The notes under the pieces are model-generated. The model was not told the DNA's origin, ran no database searches, and saw only the letters and a list, made by a program, of their open reading frames with translations. Positions 8,260 to 16,300 of a DNA stretch of 60,829 bases are shown one piece after another. Numbering within the stretch: position 1 is the stretch's first letter; every line of letters starts with the position of its first letter. The stretch comes from Elusimicrobiota bacterium (GTDB lineage: Bacteria > Elusimicrobiota > Elusimicrobia > UBA1565 > UBA9628): the NCBI GenBank assembly GCA_016209035.1, contig JACQWX010000032.1, positions 1 through 60,829 on the forward strand, in the 5' to 3' direction. The position numbers and the translations under genes were made by a program.

Positions 8260-9030
8260 ATGCCGATCAAGAACCTAGCGCTGGCAGCGTGCGTCGCCGC
8301 GGTCATCCACGGCTGCGCCTCCGTCGGACGGTTGACCGCGCCGCCGGGCTCCTGCGGGGTCGACGCGGCCGAACGGCTCAGCGTCCGGCACGGGCTTGGG
8401 CTCGGAACGGCAAAAGACAGGCTGGTCTCCGAGGCGCGCTCCAGCGGCGTCACGAGCGGAGCCGCGCTCAAGTCGGCGCTCGAGTCCGCGGGTTTCTCGG
8501 TCGAGGTCTTCGCCGGGGACCTCGACGGCCCTGTCGGCATCTGCCGCCACGCCGCGCAAGGGCGGCCGCCGGTCGTGATGCTGGCCGGCCCCAACGGGCT
8601 CAACCATTACGCGCTGGTGGCCGGCTGCGACCCCAACCGCCGCGTCGTGAGGCTCGAGCCCGAGATCTCCATGCCCTACGAGGCCTTCGCCCGCGCGTGG
8701 GAGGCCGCAAACCGCTTCACCCTCGTCGCCTCGAAAGCGCCGGACGTCCTCCGCTCGCCGGAACGGACGGCTGCCGACTCCGCGCAGAGCGAGCCCTCGC
8801 TCCTCCTGCAGTCCGCCGCCGGCTCCGAGTGCTGGAAGCGGTGCCGCAGGAAGGACGACTACTACAATACGGAGGAATGCGTCATGAAGTGCAAGGACTC
8901 GGCTCCCGCGGCCTTGCCTCAACCGCAATCCCAGCCGAGACATGACCACGGGCCGGTCTACATGGACTGGAAGAGGGCCGCGGCCGTCCTGCTGATCGCG
9001 ATCGGGATCGTGCTCTGGGTCTTCCTCTGA
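8260..9030 (+). CDS. C39-like cysteine peptidase-fold lipoprotein
   Basis: 256 residues. The N-terminus ends in VAAVIHGCAS, a plausible lipobox cysteine. The core fits a C39/papain-like fold: PPGSCGVDAAERL supplies the candidate catalytic Cys, and LNHYALVAGCDPNRR supplies the candidate His. The following acidic position is a Glu (VRLEPE) rather than the usual Asp, so activity is uncertain. After the domain comes a Cys-rich stretch (CWKRCRRKDDYYNTEEC) and a C-terminal hydrophobic helix (AAAVLLIAIGIVLWVFL), so both ends may be in membrane. C39-like domains cleave peptides, often at double-glycine sites; the substrate here is unknown. Confidence 0.7.
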   Translation: MPIKNLALAACVAAVIHGCASVGRLTAPPGSCGVDAAERLSVRHGLGLGTAKDRLVSEARSSGVTSGAALKSALESAGFSVEVFAGDLDGPVGICRHAAQGRPPVVMLAGPNGLNHYALVAGCDPNRRVVRLEPEISMPYEAFARAWEAANRFTLVASKAPDVLRSPERTAADSAQSEPSLLLQSAAGSECWKRCRRKDDYYNTEECVMKCKDSAPAALPQPQSQPRHDHGPVYMDWKRAAAVLLIAIGIVLWVFL

Positions 9031-9043
9031 CGCTTGACGCGGG

Positions 9044-9062
9044 GCCAGGTATCTCCTGGCCG
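9044..9062. repeat. Hairpin downstream of the C39-like gene
   Basis: GGCCAGG and CCTGGCC are perfect reverse complements around TATCT. No T-run follows, so it is not a clear terminator; it resembles the GCCAGGT-type repeats elsewhere in the window. Confidence 0.4.
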
Positions 9063-9078
9063 CCGAAAGACCGACGAA

Positions 9079-9119
9079 AGTTATCCACCAACCTATCTTA
9101 AGATAGCGTGTGGATAACT
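9079..9119. repeat. Imperfect palindrome with DnaA-box ends, downstream of RAYT
   Basis: The outer arms AGTTATCCAC (9079-9088) and GTGGATAACT (9110-9119) enclose a perfect inner palindrome CTATCTTAAGATAG (9093-9106). The right arm read on the minus strand contains a perfect DnaA box, TTATCCACA. Confidence 0.85.
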
Positions 9120-9177
9120 CGCCGTTCACACGGGGCGGGGCCGACGGACCGCGGGCGATAGCGGAGAAGAGGCGATT

Positions 9178-10071
9178 CTAAGCGCCCTGCTCGAGGAGCC
9201 GGATCGCCTGGCTGACCGCGCTGGGCGTCTTGCTGAAGAGGCGGGCGATCTCGGTGACGCCCATGCGAGCCTCCTTCCAGAGTCGGTGCATGGCTTCGCG
9301 GCGGACGCGGGCCACGTCGCGCCACTGCCCGCGGCCGAGGAGCTTCTCCTTGTCCATGCCGTGGCCCGCGGCCACGTCGCCGACGATCTTCATGACCTCG
9401 GCGGCCGGCGCCGGCGGAGGCTCGGGGTCGGGCTTGCCCGGCTGGGCTTCGAGCTTCGCCGCGAAGGCATCGTCGCCCACGCAGAAGCCGCGAACGACCG
9501 GGAAAGACGACCTCGCCCCGGCCTTCATGCGCTCCTTGATGGCGTGCATGTACTTCACGGACTGCTTGAAGCGGGTCTTGCCGAACCGCTTGAGGATCGG
9601 GCCGGAATCGATCATGGGCTCGGCGGCCTCAGCCTCCACGTAGGCGGAACAGCTCGACCACTGGTAGCGCCAGGGCTTGGAGCTCAGGCCCGAGCGCAGG
9701 CACTCGAGATGGACATGGGTCGCCATCTCGGGGAGGAAGGCGTCCTTGTCCACTACGAAGGCGTTGTAGCGACCCTGGAACACGTGCCCGCTGGTGTTGT
9801 GCTGGCCGTTGAAGTACTTGGTGTAGACCGTGTTGAAGCCCTGCATGAAGCGGGCCAGGTTGGGCTTGACGGTCTCCAGAAGGAGCTGGACATAGCCGGG
9901 CATCAAGCAGTAGGCGTAGACCTTCAGGTCGCAGCGCTCTTTGTAGGCCCGCAGAAGGTTCAGGAAATGCCTGCGGTCCTGGTTGGAGAGGAAGATGTCC
10001 GCGCGGTTATTGCCGCGCAGTTCGATGAAATAACACGCACCTGGGAACTGGATCCTCCTAGGACGGCCCAT
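9178..10071 (-). CDS. RAYT-family (REP-associated Y1 transposase-like) protein with dead active site and DnaA-IV-like C-terminus
   Basis: 297 residues. The N-terminus follows the RAYT family closely (MGRPRRIQFPGACYFIELRG). In active members the metal-binding motif reads N-H-Y-H or N-H-V-H after AYCLM; here it is GYVQ (residues 59-62), so both histidines are gone. The catalytic tyrosine expected about 50 residues later (D-A-Y-L) is Phe112 (DAFLPEM). The protein is otherwise full length and undegraded. The C-terminus (VGDVAAGHGMDKEKLLGRG, then RREAMHRLWKEA and VTEIARLFSKTPSAVSQAI) matches the layout of DnaA domain IV, a TTATCCACA-binding helix-turn-helix. Palindromes carrying that box flank the gene. 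It looks like a non-transposing DNA-binding protein. Confidence 0.88.
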   Translation of the reverse strand: MGRPRRIQFPGACYFIELRGNNRADIFLSNQDRRHFLNLLRAYKERCDLKVYAYCLMPGYVQLLLETVKPNLARFMQGFNTVYTKYFNGQHNTSGHVFQGRYNAFVVDKDAFLPEMATHVHLECLRSGLSSKPWRYQWSSCSAYVEAEAAEPMIDSGPILKRFGKTRFKQSVKYMHAIKERMKAGARSSFPVVRGFCVGDDAFAAKLEAQPGKPDPEPPPAPAAEVMKIVGDVAAGHGMDKEKLLGRGQWRDVARVRREAMHRLWKEARMGVTEIARLFSKTPSAVSQAIRLLEQGA

Positions 10072-10095
10072 TGGATTGATTATAGCAATTTTTAA

Positions 10096-10126
10096 GTGTC
10101 AGACACGCCCCGCGCGAAACGCGGGG
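10096..10126. repeat. Two adjacent palindromes upstream of the RAYT gene
   Basis: GTGTC-A-GACAC (10096-10106) is followed at once by CCCCGCG (10108-10114) and CGCGGGG (10120-10126) around a 5-nt loop. They sit just upstream of the RAYT start, where REP-like sequences are often found. Confidence 0.55.
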
Positions 10127-10177
10127 AGGCGCCTGGCTTGAACCCCGCAGCTTGACCCTCTACCCAGCCTGGCGCCT
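10127..10177. repeat. Inverted repeat AGGCGCCTGGCT / AGCCTGGCGCCT
   Basis: The 12-nt arms lie at 10127-10138 and 10166-10177 with one mismatch. The same core forms a 13-bp inverted repeat at 57188-57238, so this is a dispersed REP-like family. Confidence 0.55.
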
Positions 10178-10182
10178 GAGGC

Positions 10183-10444
10183 CTAGGAGCCTGAGCAATT
10201 AGTCGGCGCGGGCCCAATCATCTCAAGCAGGTTGCAGCGCTGGCGCATGGTGACCCCCTGTCGGCGCGACCCATTGCCTTAATAGTTCAACATAGGCGGC
10301 CATCCGGCCAAGGAACGTCGGCCGAAGCATCTGAACCGCCGCCACCGCCCCAGGATGCTCCGCACAAAGTTATCCACCGACATCTCTTAAGAGATGTCGG
10401 TGGATAACTCCGCCCCCGCGCCGACTAATTGCTCAGGCTCCTAG
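10183..10444. repeat. 30-bp perfect inverted repeats bounding a 260-bp block
   Basis: The arms at 10183-10212 and 10415-10444 are exact reverse complements (30 nt, starting CTAGGAGCCTGAGCAATT). They enclose about 200 bp containing the 42-bp DnaA-box palindrome. The right arm supplies the TAG stop codon (10441-10443) of the neighbouring minus-strand gene, suggesting insertion at its 3' end. Confidence 0.8.
10368..10409. repeat. Perfect 42-bp palindrome with DnaA-box-like ends
   Basis: Each 19-nt arm begins AGTTATCCACC and the centre is TTAA at 10387-10390; all 42 positions are self-complementary. TTATCCACC differs from the DnaA box at one position. It is the upstream partner of the 9079-9119 palindrome across the RAYT gene. 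Confidence 0.9.
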
Positions 10445-11076
10445 TACCGGCACTTCGGACTGCCGCCGATGCCGAAGAACGAGGTGTTGCGGGGCCTGGT
10501 GCCGCTGTAGTAGTGCGCCAGCAGCGCGATGATGGGGTCGTCGTCCCTGAAGAGGAACCGTACCGCGGGCCTCTTGCGCCCGGGCTTCGCCTGCAGCTGG
10601 ATCACGGTGAGGGTGAACTCCGAACGCAGCTCGCACTGCGTGCAGCTGGTCTCTTTCATGAGGAAAGAGACCTCGGTGTCCTTGTACTCGTTGAATCCCA
10701 TCTTGCGCAGGAGGCCGAGGGCCTGCGGGGTCAGGATGTCCGGATCGCCGCATGTCGTCTGCGGGTCCTGGCCCAGCCGCCTCAGCGAGCCCTTGCCCTT
10801 GCCCTCGGCGAGCCGTTTGAGCGACTGGAGCTCGACCCGCTTGGCCAGGTAGCGGTGGAGCAGCCTCGTGGGCAGGGCGCCGGTGTCGACCTCCATGAAA
10901 TACGGCACGGCCTCCGGGGGCAAGTCCGCCACCGGCGCCTGGACGAAGAACTCGACGAGCTTGATCGTTTCCGGGTCGGCCTGCTTGGATGCGGCCTTGG
11001 CCGGCTTGCCGGCGGCGAGGCCCTCGCAGGAGAGCCCGAGCAGGAGGGCTGCCATAGCGGCGCCGGCCGCGCTCAT
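10441..11076 (-). CDS. Small exported protein of unknown function
   Basis: 211 residues. An N-terminal hydrophobic signal (AAGAAMAALLLGLSCEGLAAG) is followed by a soluble region with no family I recognise. Cysteines at TTCGD, SCTQC and the C-terminal PKCRY could form disulfides. The start ATG overlaps the stop of the macrodomain gene (ATGA), so it is the last gene of the operon that begins with the giant SecA-like gene. Its stop codon is contributed by the 30-bp inverted repeat, so the original C-terminus may have been altered. Confidence 0.7.
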   Translation of the reverse strand: MSAAGAAMAALLLGLSCEGLAAGKPAKAASKQADPETIKLVEFFVQAPVADLPPEAVPYFMEVDTGALPTRLLHRYLAKRVELQSLKRLAEGKGKGSLRRLGQDPQTTCGDPDILTPQALGLLRKMGFNEYKDTEVSFLMKETSCTQCELRSEFTLTVIQLQAKPGRKRPAVRFLFRDDDPIIALLAHYYSGTRPRNTSFFGIGGSPKCRY

Positions 11077-11633
11077 GGCGCGCAGGCGCCCCCCCTCAAG
11101 CCTGCGAGCGCCTTCTCATACGCCCGCAAGGTGCCCTCGTCGAACAGGACGAAGACCACCTCGCGGATGGGCGAGGTCCCGGCCCTCAGGAACTCGGCCA
11201 CGGTCGAGAGCGCCACGGCCGCGGCCAAGCCTGCCGGATAGCCGTAGGCCCCGGTGCTGATGGACGGGAAGCTCACGGTCGCGGCCCCCCTGGCCGAGGC
11301 CAGCTCCAGGCTCGTCTTGTAGGCCGAGGCGAGGTCGAGGTCCTCCCCGGACCGCCCGCCACGCCAGATGGGGCCGACGGCGTGCACGACGAACTTGGCC
11401 GGCAGGTTCCCGGCCCCTGTCACGACCGCGCCGCCCGTGGGGCAGCCGTTCACGGGCCGGATGCGGTTGAGCTCGAGCATGATGGAAGGCCCGCCGGCCC
11501 GGTGGACGGCGCCGTCGACGCCGCCTCCGCCGATCAGATCGGAGTTGGCGGCGTTCACGACGACGTCCACCGGGACCTTGGTGATGTCCCCCATCATCAG
11601 CCTGATCTTCGCGCTTCCTGCGGCGACCTCCAT
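11073..11633 (-). CDS. Macrodomain protein (O-acetyl-ADP-ribose deacetylase/MacroD-like)
   Basis: 186 residues, the normal length of a stand-alone macrodomain. Family motifs are all present: MGDITKVPVDVVVNAANSDLIGGGGVDGAVHRAGG (Asn and Asp of the ADP-ribose pocket), PTGGAVVTGAGNL, and the phosphate-binding loop ISTGAYGYP. Such proteins hydrolyse O-acetyl-ADP-ribose or mono-ADP-ribose esters in the cytoplasm. It lies 3 bp after the O-antigen ligase gene and overlaps the next gene by 4 bp. Its place in an envelope operon is unexplained. Confidence 0.93.
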   Translation of the reverse strand: MEVAAGSAKIRLMMGDITKVPVDVVVNAANSDLIGGGGVDGAVHRAGGPSIMLELNRIRPVNGCPTGGAVVTGAGNLPAKFVVHAVGPIWRGGRSGEDLDLASAYKTSLELASARGAATVSFPSISTGAYGYPAGLAAAVALSTVAEFLRAGTSPIREVVFVLFDEGTLRAYEKALAGLRGGACAP

Positions 11634-11636
11634 GGC

Positions 11637-13376
11637 CTACCTCCTCGGCGTCCCCCGCGGCGAGCGGACGGTCAAAGCCTCCGCCAGAGCGGCGCGCCTC
11701 CTTTCGTCGAGCGAGACCACGATCTCATCGTATCCTCCGTGCAGCTCGAACGCCTTGGCCGACTCGACCCTCTCGTCGAGCCTCGAGAGCTCCTCCCGCG
11801 CCGGGGCCGTCCGGCCCATGCGGTAGAGGACCTCGGCGAGCAGGAGCCGCGCGTTGTGGAAATTGGGTTCGAGCCTGACGGCCTCCCCGAGAGGAGCCAA
11901 TGCCGGCCCCGGACGGCCCGACCGCAGGTGCACCTCCGCGGCCATCGCGTGGTGGAGAGCGTTGAACGGGTTGAGCGTCGACGCGGCCTTGAACTCGCGC
12001 AGGGCGGCCTCGGGGCGGGGCGGCGAGGCCCGCATATAGGCGCGCGCCAGCACGCTGCGCAGGTGGTCGTTGGCCGGCGCAAGGGAGACGGCGGCCCTCG
12101 CGGCCGCGATCCTCCTGCCGGAGTCCGGGTCGGACCATGTCCGCGCCTTGAGTATCTCCCCCAGCCTCGCCGGGATCCAGGCGGTCAGCGCCAGCGCGAG
12201 CCCCGCGGCGCAAGCGGGCCGCCAGAGGCTCGGCCGCTCCTGCGCCGCGGGTCTTGCGTCCCCCTCGGGAAGAGCGTCTCGCCCTGACGCGACGGCCAGC
12301 GCCGAGAAATAGAGCAGGGCCAGTGCGGGCAGGTGGAGCATGTTGTCCACCAGGAGGTGGGCCGACATGGCGGTGAACGCGCCCAGCCCGGCATCCCTCA
12401 AAGGACGCGGCGAGGACGCGGCGGGCGAGGCGGCGCCCCGCAGGAAGACCGCCAGCCCGGCTAGGAACAGGGCCAGGCCGACCCATCCGGTCTCGGCCAG
12501 CAGGTGCAGGGGCTCCGAATGGGCGCGGTCCGAGAAGAACCCGTAGTTGGTGGCGAGGCGCGCCGGGAAGGCGTGCCGGACGAACCCCTGCTCGAAGTTC
12601 CCCAGCCCCGCGCCCAGCAGGGGATGCTCCGTCGCCATCTTGACCGCGGCGGCCCATATCTGGGGCCTGCGGAAGGCGTAGGCCATGTCGAGCTTGAGCG
12701 GTCTCTCCCATCCCGCCTGAGGAATCAGAGCGGCGATGGTGACCGCGGCGAGGACCCCGACAAAGAGGATGCGCGTCCGTTCCTTACGGTACAGCCAGAT
12801 CGCTGCGGCTGCCGCCGCGGCGAAGAGCCCCCCTCTCGAGCGCGCGGCCAGGAGCCACAGGACCGCCAGCGCCATCACGACCATCAGGCCCCAGCGTTGC
12901 CGGCCGGACAGGCCCGAGCCCAAGGCCCCGATCCCGGCGCCGATGACCGCCACCATGACGAAGGCGTTGTAGTTGTAGTAAGGCGGCATGAACCCGGTCC
13001 AGGGATAGGAGACCCTCTGGATCAAGACCGAGCCCGCCATCAAGACGAGGCTCGCGCCGCAGAGCGTCCAGAGCCAGAGCAACCGCTCAGGCTCCTCCCA
13101 GAGGCCGCGGGCCATGAAGAAGAACGCCGACACCGCGAGCCACACCGAGAGGGGGTAGACCCCCTTCCAGGGCTGGTCCGAAGCGAGGACCGAGAGCCCC
13201 AGCCAGACCAGGAACGATGCCCATAACCCGGCGCCCTTGCCGGCAACGAGGCGCCTTTGCGCGAGACGGTCGGTCCGCCAGGCCAGGCCCCACACCAGGG
13301 CGCAGGCCGCGGTCCCGGCCCAAGGGTGCCGGAGGCCTCCGGCTAGGAGCCCCGCTGAGGCAAGGAACGGGAGCAT
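11637..13376 (-). CDS. O-antigen ligase/polymerase family membrane protein with C-terminal TPR
   Basis: 579 residues. About ten membrane segments fill the first 400 residues. The large periplasmic loop carries the Wzy_C/O-antigen ligase signature near WAAAVKMATEHPLLGAGLGNFEQGF and FSDRAHSEPLHLLAETGWVGLALF, including the conserved Arg/His region. The C-terminal third (LAPANDHLRSVLARAYMRASPPRPEAALREF...) is TPR-like. Members join or polymerise polysaccharide on lipid A core or glycosylate proteins in the periplasm. It starts 14 bp after the giant SecA-like gene and is probably in the same transcript. No other glycan genes are adjacent, so a protein O-oligosaccharyltransferase role is possible. 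Confidence 0.85.
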   Translation of the reverse strand: MLPFLASAGLLAGGLRHPWAGTAACALVWGLAWRTDRLAQRRLVAGKGAGLWASFLVWLGLSVLASDQPWKGVYPLSVWLAVSAFFFMARGLWEEPERLLWLWTLCGASLVLMAGSVLIQRVSYPWTGFMPPYYNYNAFVMVAVIGAGIGALGSGLSGRQRWGLMVVMALAVLWLLAARSRGGLFAAAAAAAIWLYRKERTRILFVGVLAAVTIAALIPQAGWERPLKLDMAYAFRRPQIWAAAVKMATEHPLLGAGLGNFEQGFVRHAFPARLATNYGFFSDRAHSEPLHLLAETGWVGLALFLAGLAVFLRGAASPAASSPRPLRDAGLGAFTAMSAHLLVDNMLHLPALALLYFSALAVASGRDALPEGDARPAAQERPSLWRPACAAGLALALTAWIPARLGEILKARTWSDPDSGRRIAAARAAVSLAPANDHLRSVLARAYMRASPPRPEAALREFKAASTLNPFNALHHAMAAEVHLRSGRPGPALAPLGEAVRLEPNFHNARLLLAEVLYRMGRTAPAREELSRLDERVESAKAFELHGGYDEIVVSLDERRRAALAEALTVRSPRGTPRR

Positions 13377-13390
13377 CTAGGCAGCGCTCA

Positions 13391-16300
13391 TCACGGCCCG
13401 GAGCCGCCGTATTCGAGCCCGCGGTACTTGGGGTCGAACCGGGTGGACTTCTCGCCGACCGAGGAGGAGCGCAGCTGCTCGAGCTCGACGTCGAGCTGCT
13501 TGGCGTCTAAAGCCTTGCGCACGGCGTCGTTGTAGCGCGCCACGAGCTCGGGGCGAAGCTTCACGGTCTCAGGCCGCCTGAGGTACTCGTGGATGGTCGG
13601 CCAGTCGAGCGCCAAGCCCTGCTTCTTGGCGTAGGCCTGCGCCTCGGGGTCGGCGCGCAGCTCCGCGAAGACCGGGTCCTTCTGGACCATCTCCGCGAAG
13701 ATGGGGCTGTTCTTGAGGCTGCCGACGTCCATGACGAGGGTGAAGTTCCTCAACGCCTTGAACAAGACGCGGGCCACGTCGATGCGGCCCTGGGCCTGCA
13801 GGAGGTGCACGGCCGACATGTCGTGCGGGTCGATGACCAGCATCTCGTAGTTCGTGTAGCCCTTGAAGGCCTTGGGGTCGGGGTTTTCCCGGTCGCCCTT
13901 GAAGTTGAGGTCCAGGCCCCGGCCGCCCACCCGGGTGTCGAGCAGGAGGATCTTCACCTCGCCGGTGTTGAGGCCGTCGAGATTCATCTGCTTCAAGACG
14001 TCGGCCTGGGGCCTGTTCTCCCTGAGCCACTCCGTGTCCGAGAAGACCTGCGCGATCTCGTTGGGCTTGGCCAGGCCCTGCTTGATGAGGTACTTGCGGA
14101 CCTCCCTGAGGGCCCTGGTGTCGGAGAGGCTCAGGACCGTGAGGCTCGTGGAGCCGGGCTGGTCTTGCCGAATGCGGGTCAGGTAGGCGCGCACCCCGTC
14201 CTTCGTGGGCGCCTGGGAGATCCTGACCACGGCCTGGCTCTCGTCGCCGACGCCGGCGGTCTTGAGCCACGCCTTGACCGCCTCGGGATACTTGCCGGAC
14301 TGGGGCTTGACCACGACGTAGTCCTTGGAGGTGCCCGCGGCGGTCTCCAGGGTCTCCCGGATGCGGACGAACTTCTCGCCCTGCTGGGACTTGAGGTCCA
14401 AGCCGACGTTCTCGGGCGCCTTCGACGGCGACCCGCCGAAGCGGGTGCCGCGGGACTCCATGATCCGGCGCAGCTCAGTCCCCGCCGTCCCCGACATCAG
14501 GACGAAGCGCGCCTTCTTGTTATCGATGATGTCCTTGATGGTGGAGACGGTCTTGTGCTTGTAGGGGAGGGTGAGGTCGGTCCCGTACTCGATCTCCCAG
14601 AACCTGCGGGTGGGGGTGTCCATGCTGTCGAACCACTGCCCGTTGTGGATGATGTTGATGCGCTTGGCCCGGTTGTCGAGGCGCACGGTGGCCGGGTTGT
14701 CGAAGTGGCCCCTGGCCAGGTTGATGAGCTCGTTGCGGACCCAGGAGCCGCCCCGGCCGGTGGGGCCGCGCGGCCAGAGGATGGAGGGCACGATATTCCA
14801 GAACAAGTCCATCTTCTGTCCGTGGGGCATGACGGAGTCGCTCATGACGGCCTTGAGGAGCTCGACGCCCTTCACGCGGGTCAGGCCAATGTCCTCCACC
14901 CTCATCGACCCGCCCGTGACCAGGTTCTTCATGTAGGTGGCGCCCAGGCCCAGGAGGCTGCGGCCGTCGAGCGCGCGGTTGATGCGCAAAACGGCCGCGT
15001 CGCCGACCGCGGCGTCGGGCGACATCCTCTCGATGTCCGAGGCCACGGTGTACATGTCCCGCCTCATCCCACGATATATCTCGTAGATGGGGTTGTCGGA
15101 GGAGGCGAAGCCGCGGACCAGCTTCTCCCGCACGGCCAGCCGCTCCATGGCTGCCGACTCCCAGCCGGGCTTGCCTTCCTCGATGATCCTGACGATCTCC
15201 CGGCTGTCCTGGCTGAGGAGCGACCTTGCGTGCGCGAGGTCGGACCGGGTCGGCGGAGTCCCCGAGCCGGCCTTGACCAGGTCGGCCTTGGCCACCGCGA
15301 TCTCCCCTTCGATCGTCTTGATCCGCGACTCGAGCACCTCGGTGCTTTCGCCGCGGACTCTCGCCTCCACGACCTTCCTCTGGGTCTTGGCGAGCTCCTG
15401 GTTGAGCACCGCCTCGCGCCTGAGGGCCGACTGCCTCAGCTCCAGGGAGGCCTGGCGGGACTGCGCCAGGTCCGGCGAGCCGGAGGAGAAGCCTTCGTAG
15501 ACCTTGATGCGCTCCTTCAGCATGGCAACCTCGATCTTGAGCGCCTCGGCCTTGGCCTTTAGGGCCTCGGCGGTCTTGCCCCTCTTCGAGAATGCCTCCA
15601 TGTCCCTCTCGACCTTGGCCAGCTCCTTGCTCACGATGTCGACCCTGGACTGCGCAGCCGACTTCTCCTTGGACACGGCGCCCCAGAGGTCCATGAGCGC
15701 GCTGGCGGGGTCGCGCCTGACCAGGCCCAGGAGGTTCTCCTGCTGCCGGATGGACTTCTGGACCTCTTGCACAAGGTCCATGCGGGCTTCCTTGAGCATC
15801 TCCGGACGGCTGTTGAGCCGGTCCATCACCTTGGACTTGAGCTCACGGATGGCGGAGAGCTGGTCGGGTCCGGCCGCGGGCTGGTCGTTCAAAGCCTGGC
15901 GCTGGGCCTGGCTTGACTCGCGGACGGCCTTGGCCCACTCCGCCTTCTTCGCGATCATGGGAGAATCCCCCGCCTGGACCGCGTTGAAGAGCCTGGCCCG
16001 CAGGGATTCGGCCGCGCTCTTCAAGGAAGTGCCACGCACAGAGCCTCCCAGGTCGGCCTGGTCGATGAGGGCCTGCTGCTTCTTCAAGAGGCTCTGGAGC
16101 TGCTCCGCGGAGCGGGCCACGACCTCGGGCTTCCTGGCCTTCTCGATGGTGTCGGCGAGCTTGAGCATCCTGTCCGCGTTGGCGGTCAGCTTGGCCAGGA
16201 GCTCGGCACGCGCCTTGAGGGGGCCCGCGGACTCCGCGATCCCTGACTGGGCCTTGAGGATGCCCTCGATCTCTGCCTTGGCAAGCGCGAACTGCTCGGG

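Noticed and set aside
9079..10409. Replication origin
   Set aside because: DnaA-box-like sequences occur only in two palindromes; there is no AT-rich unwinding region, no cluster of boxes and no dnaA or dnaN gene.
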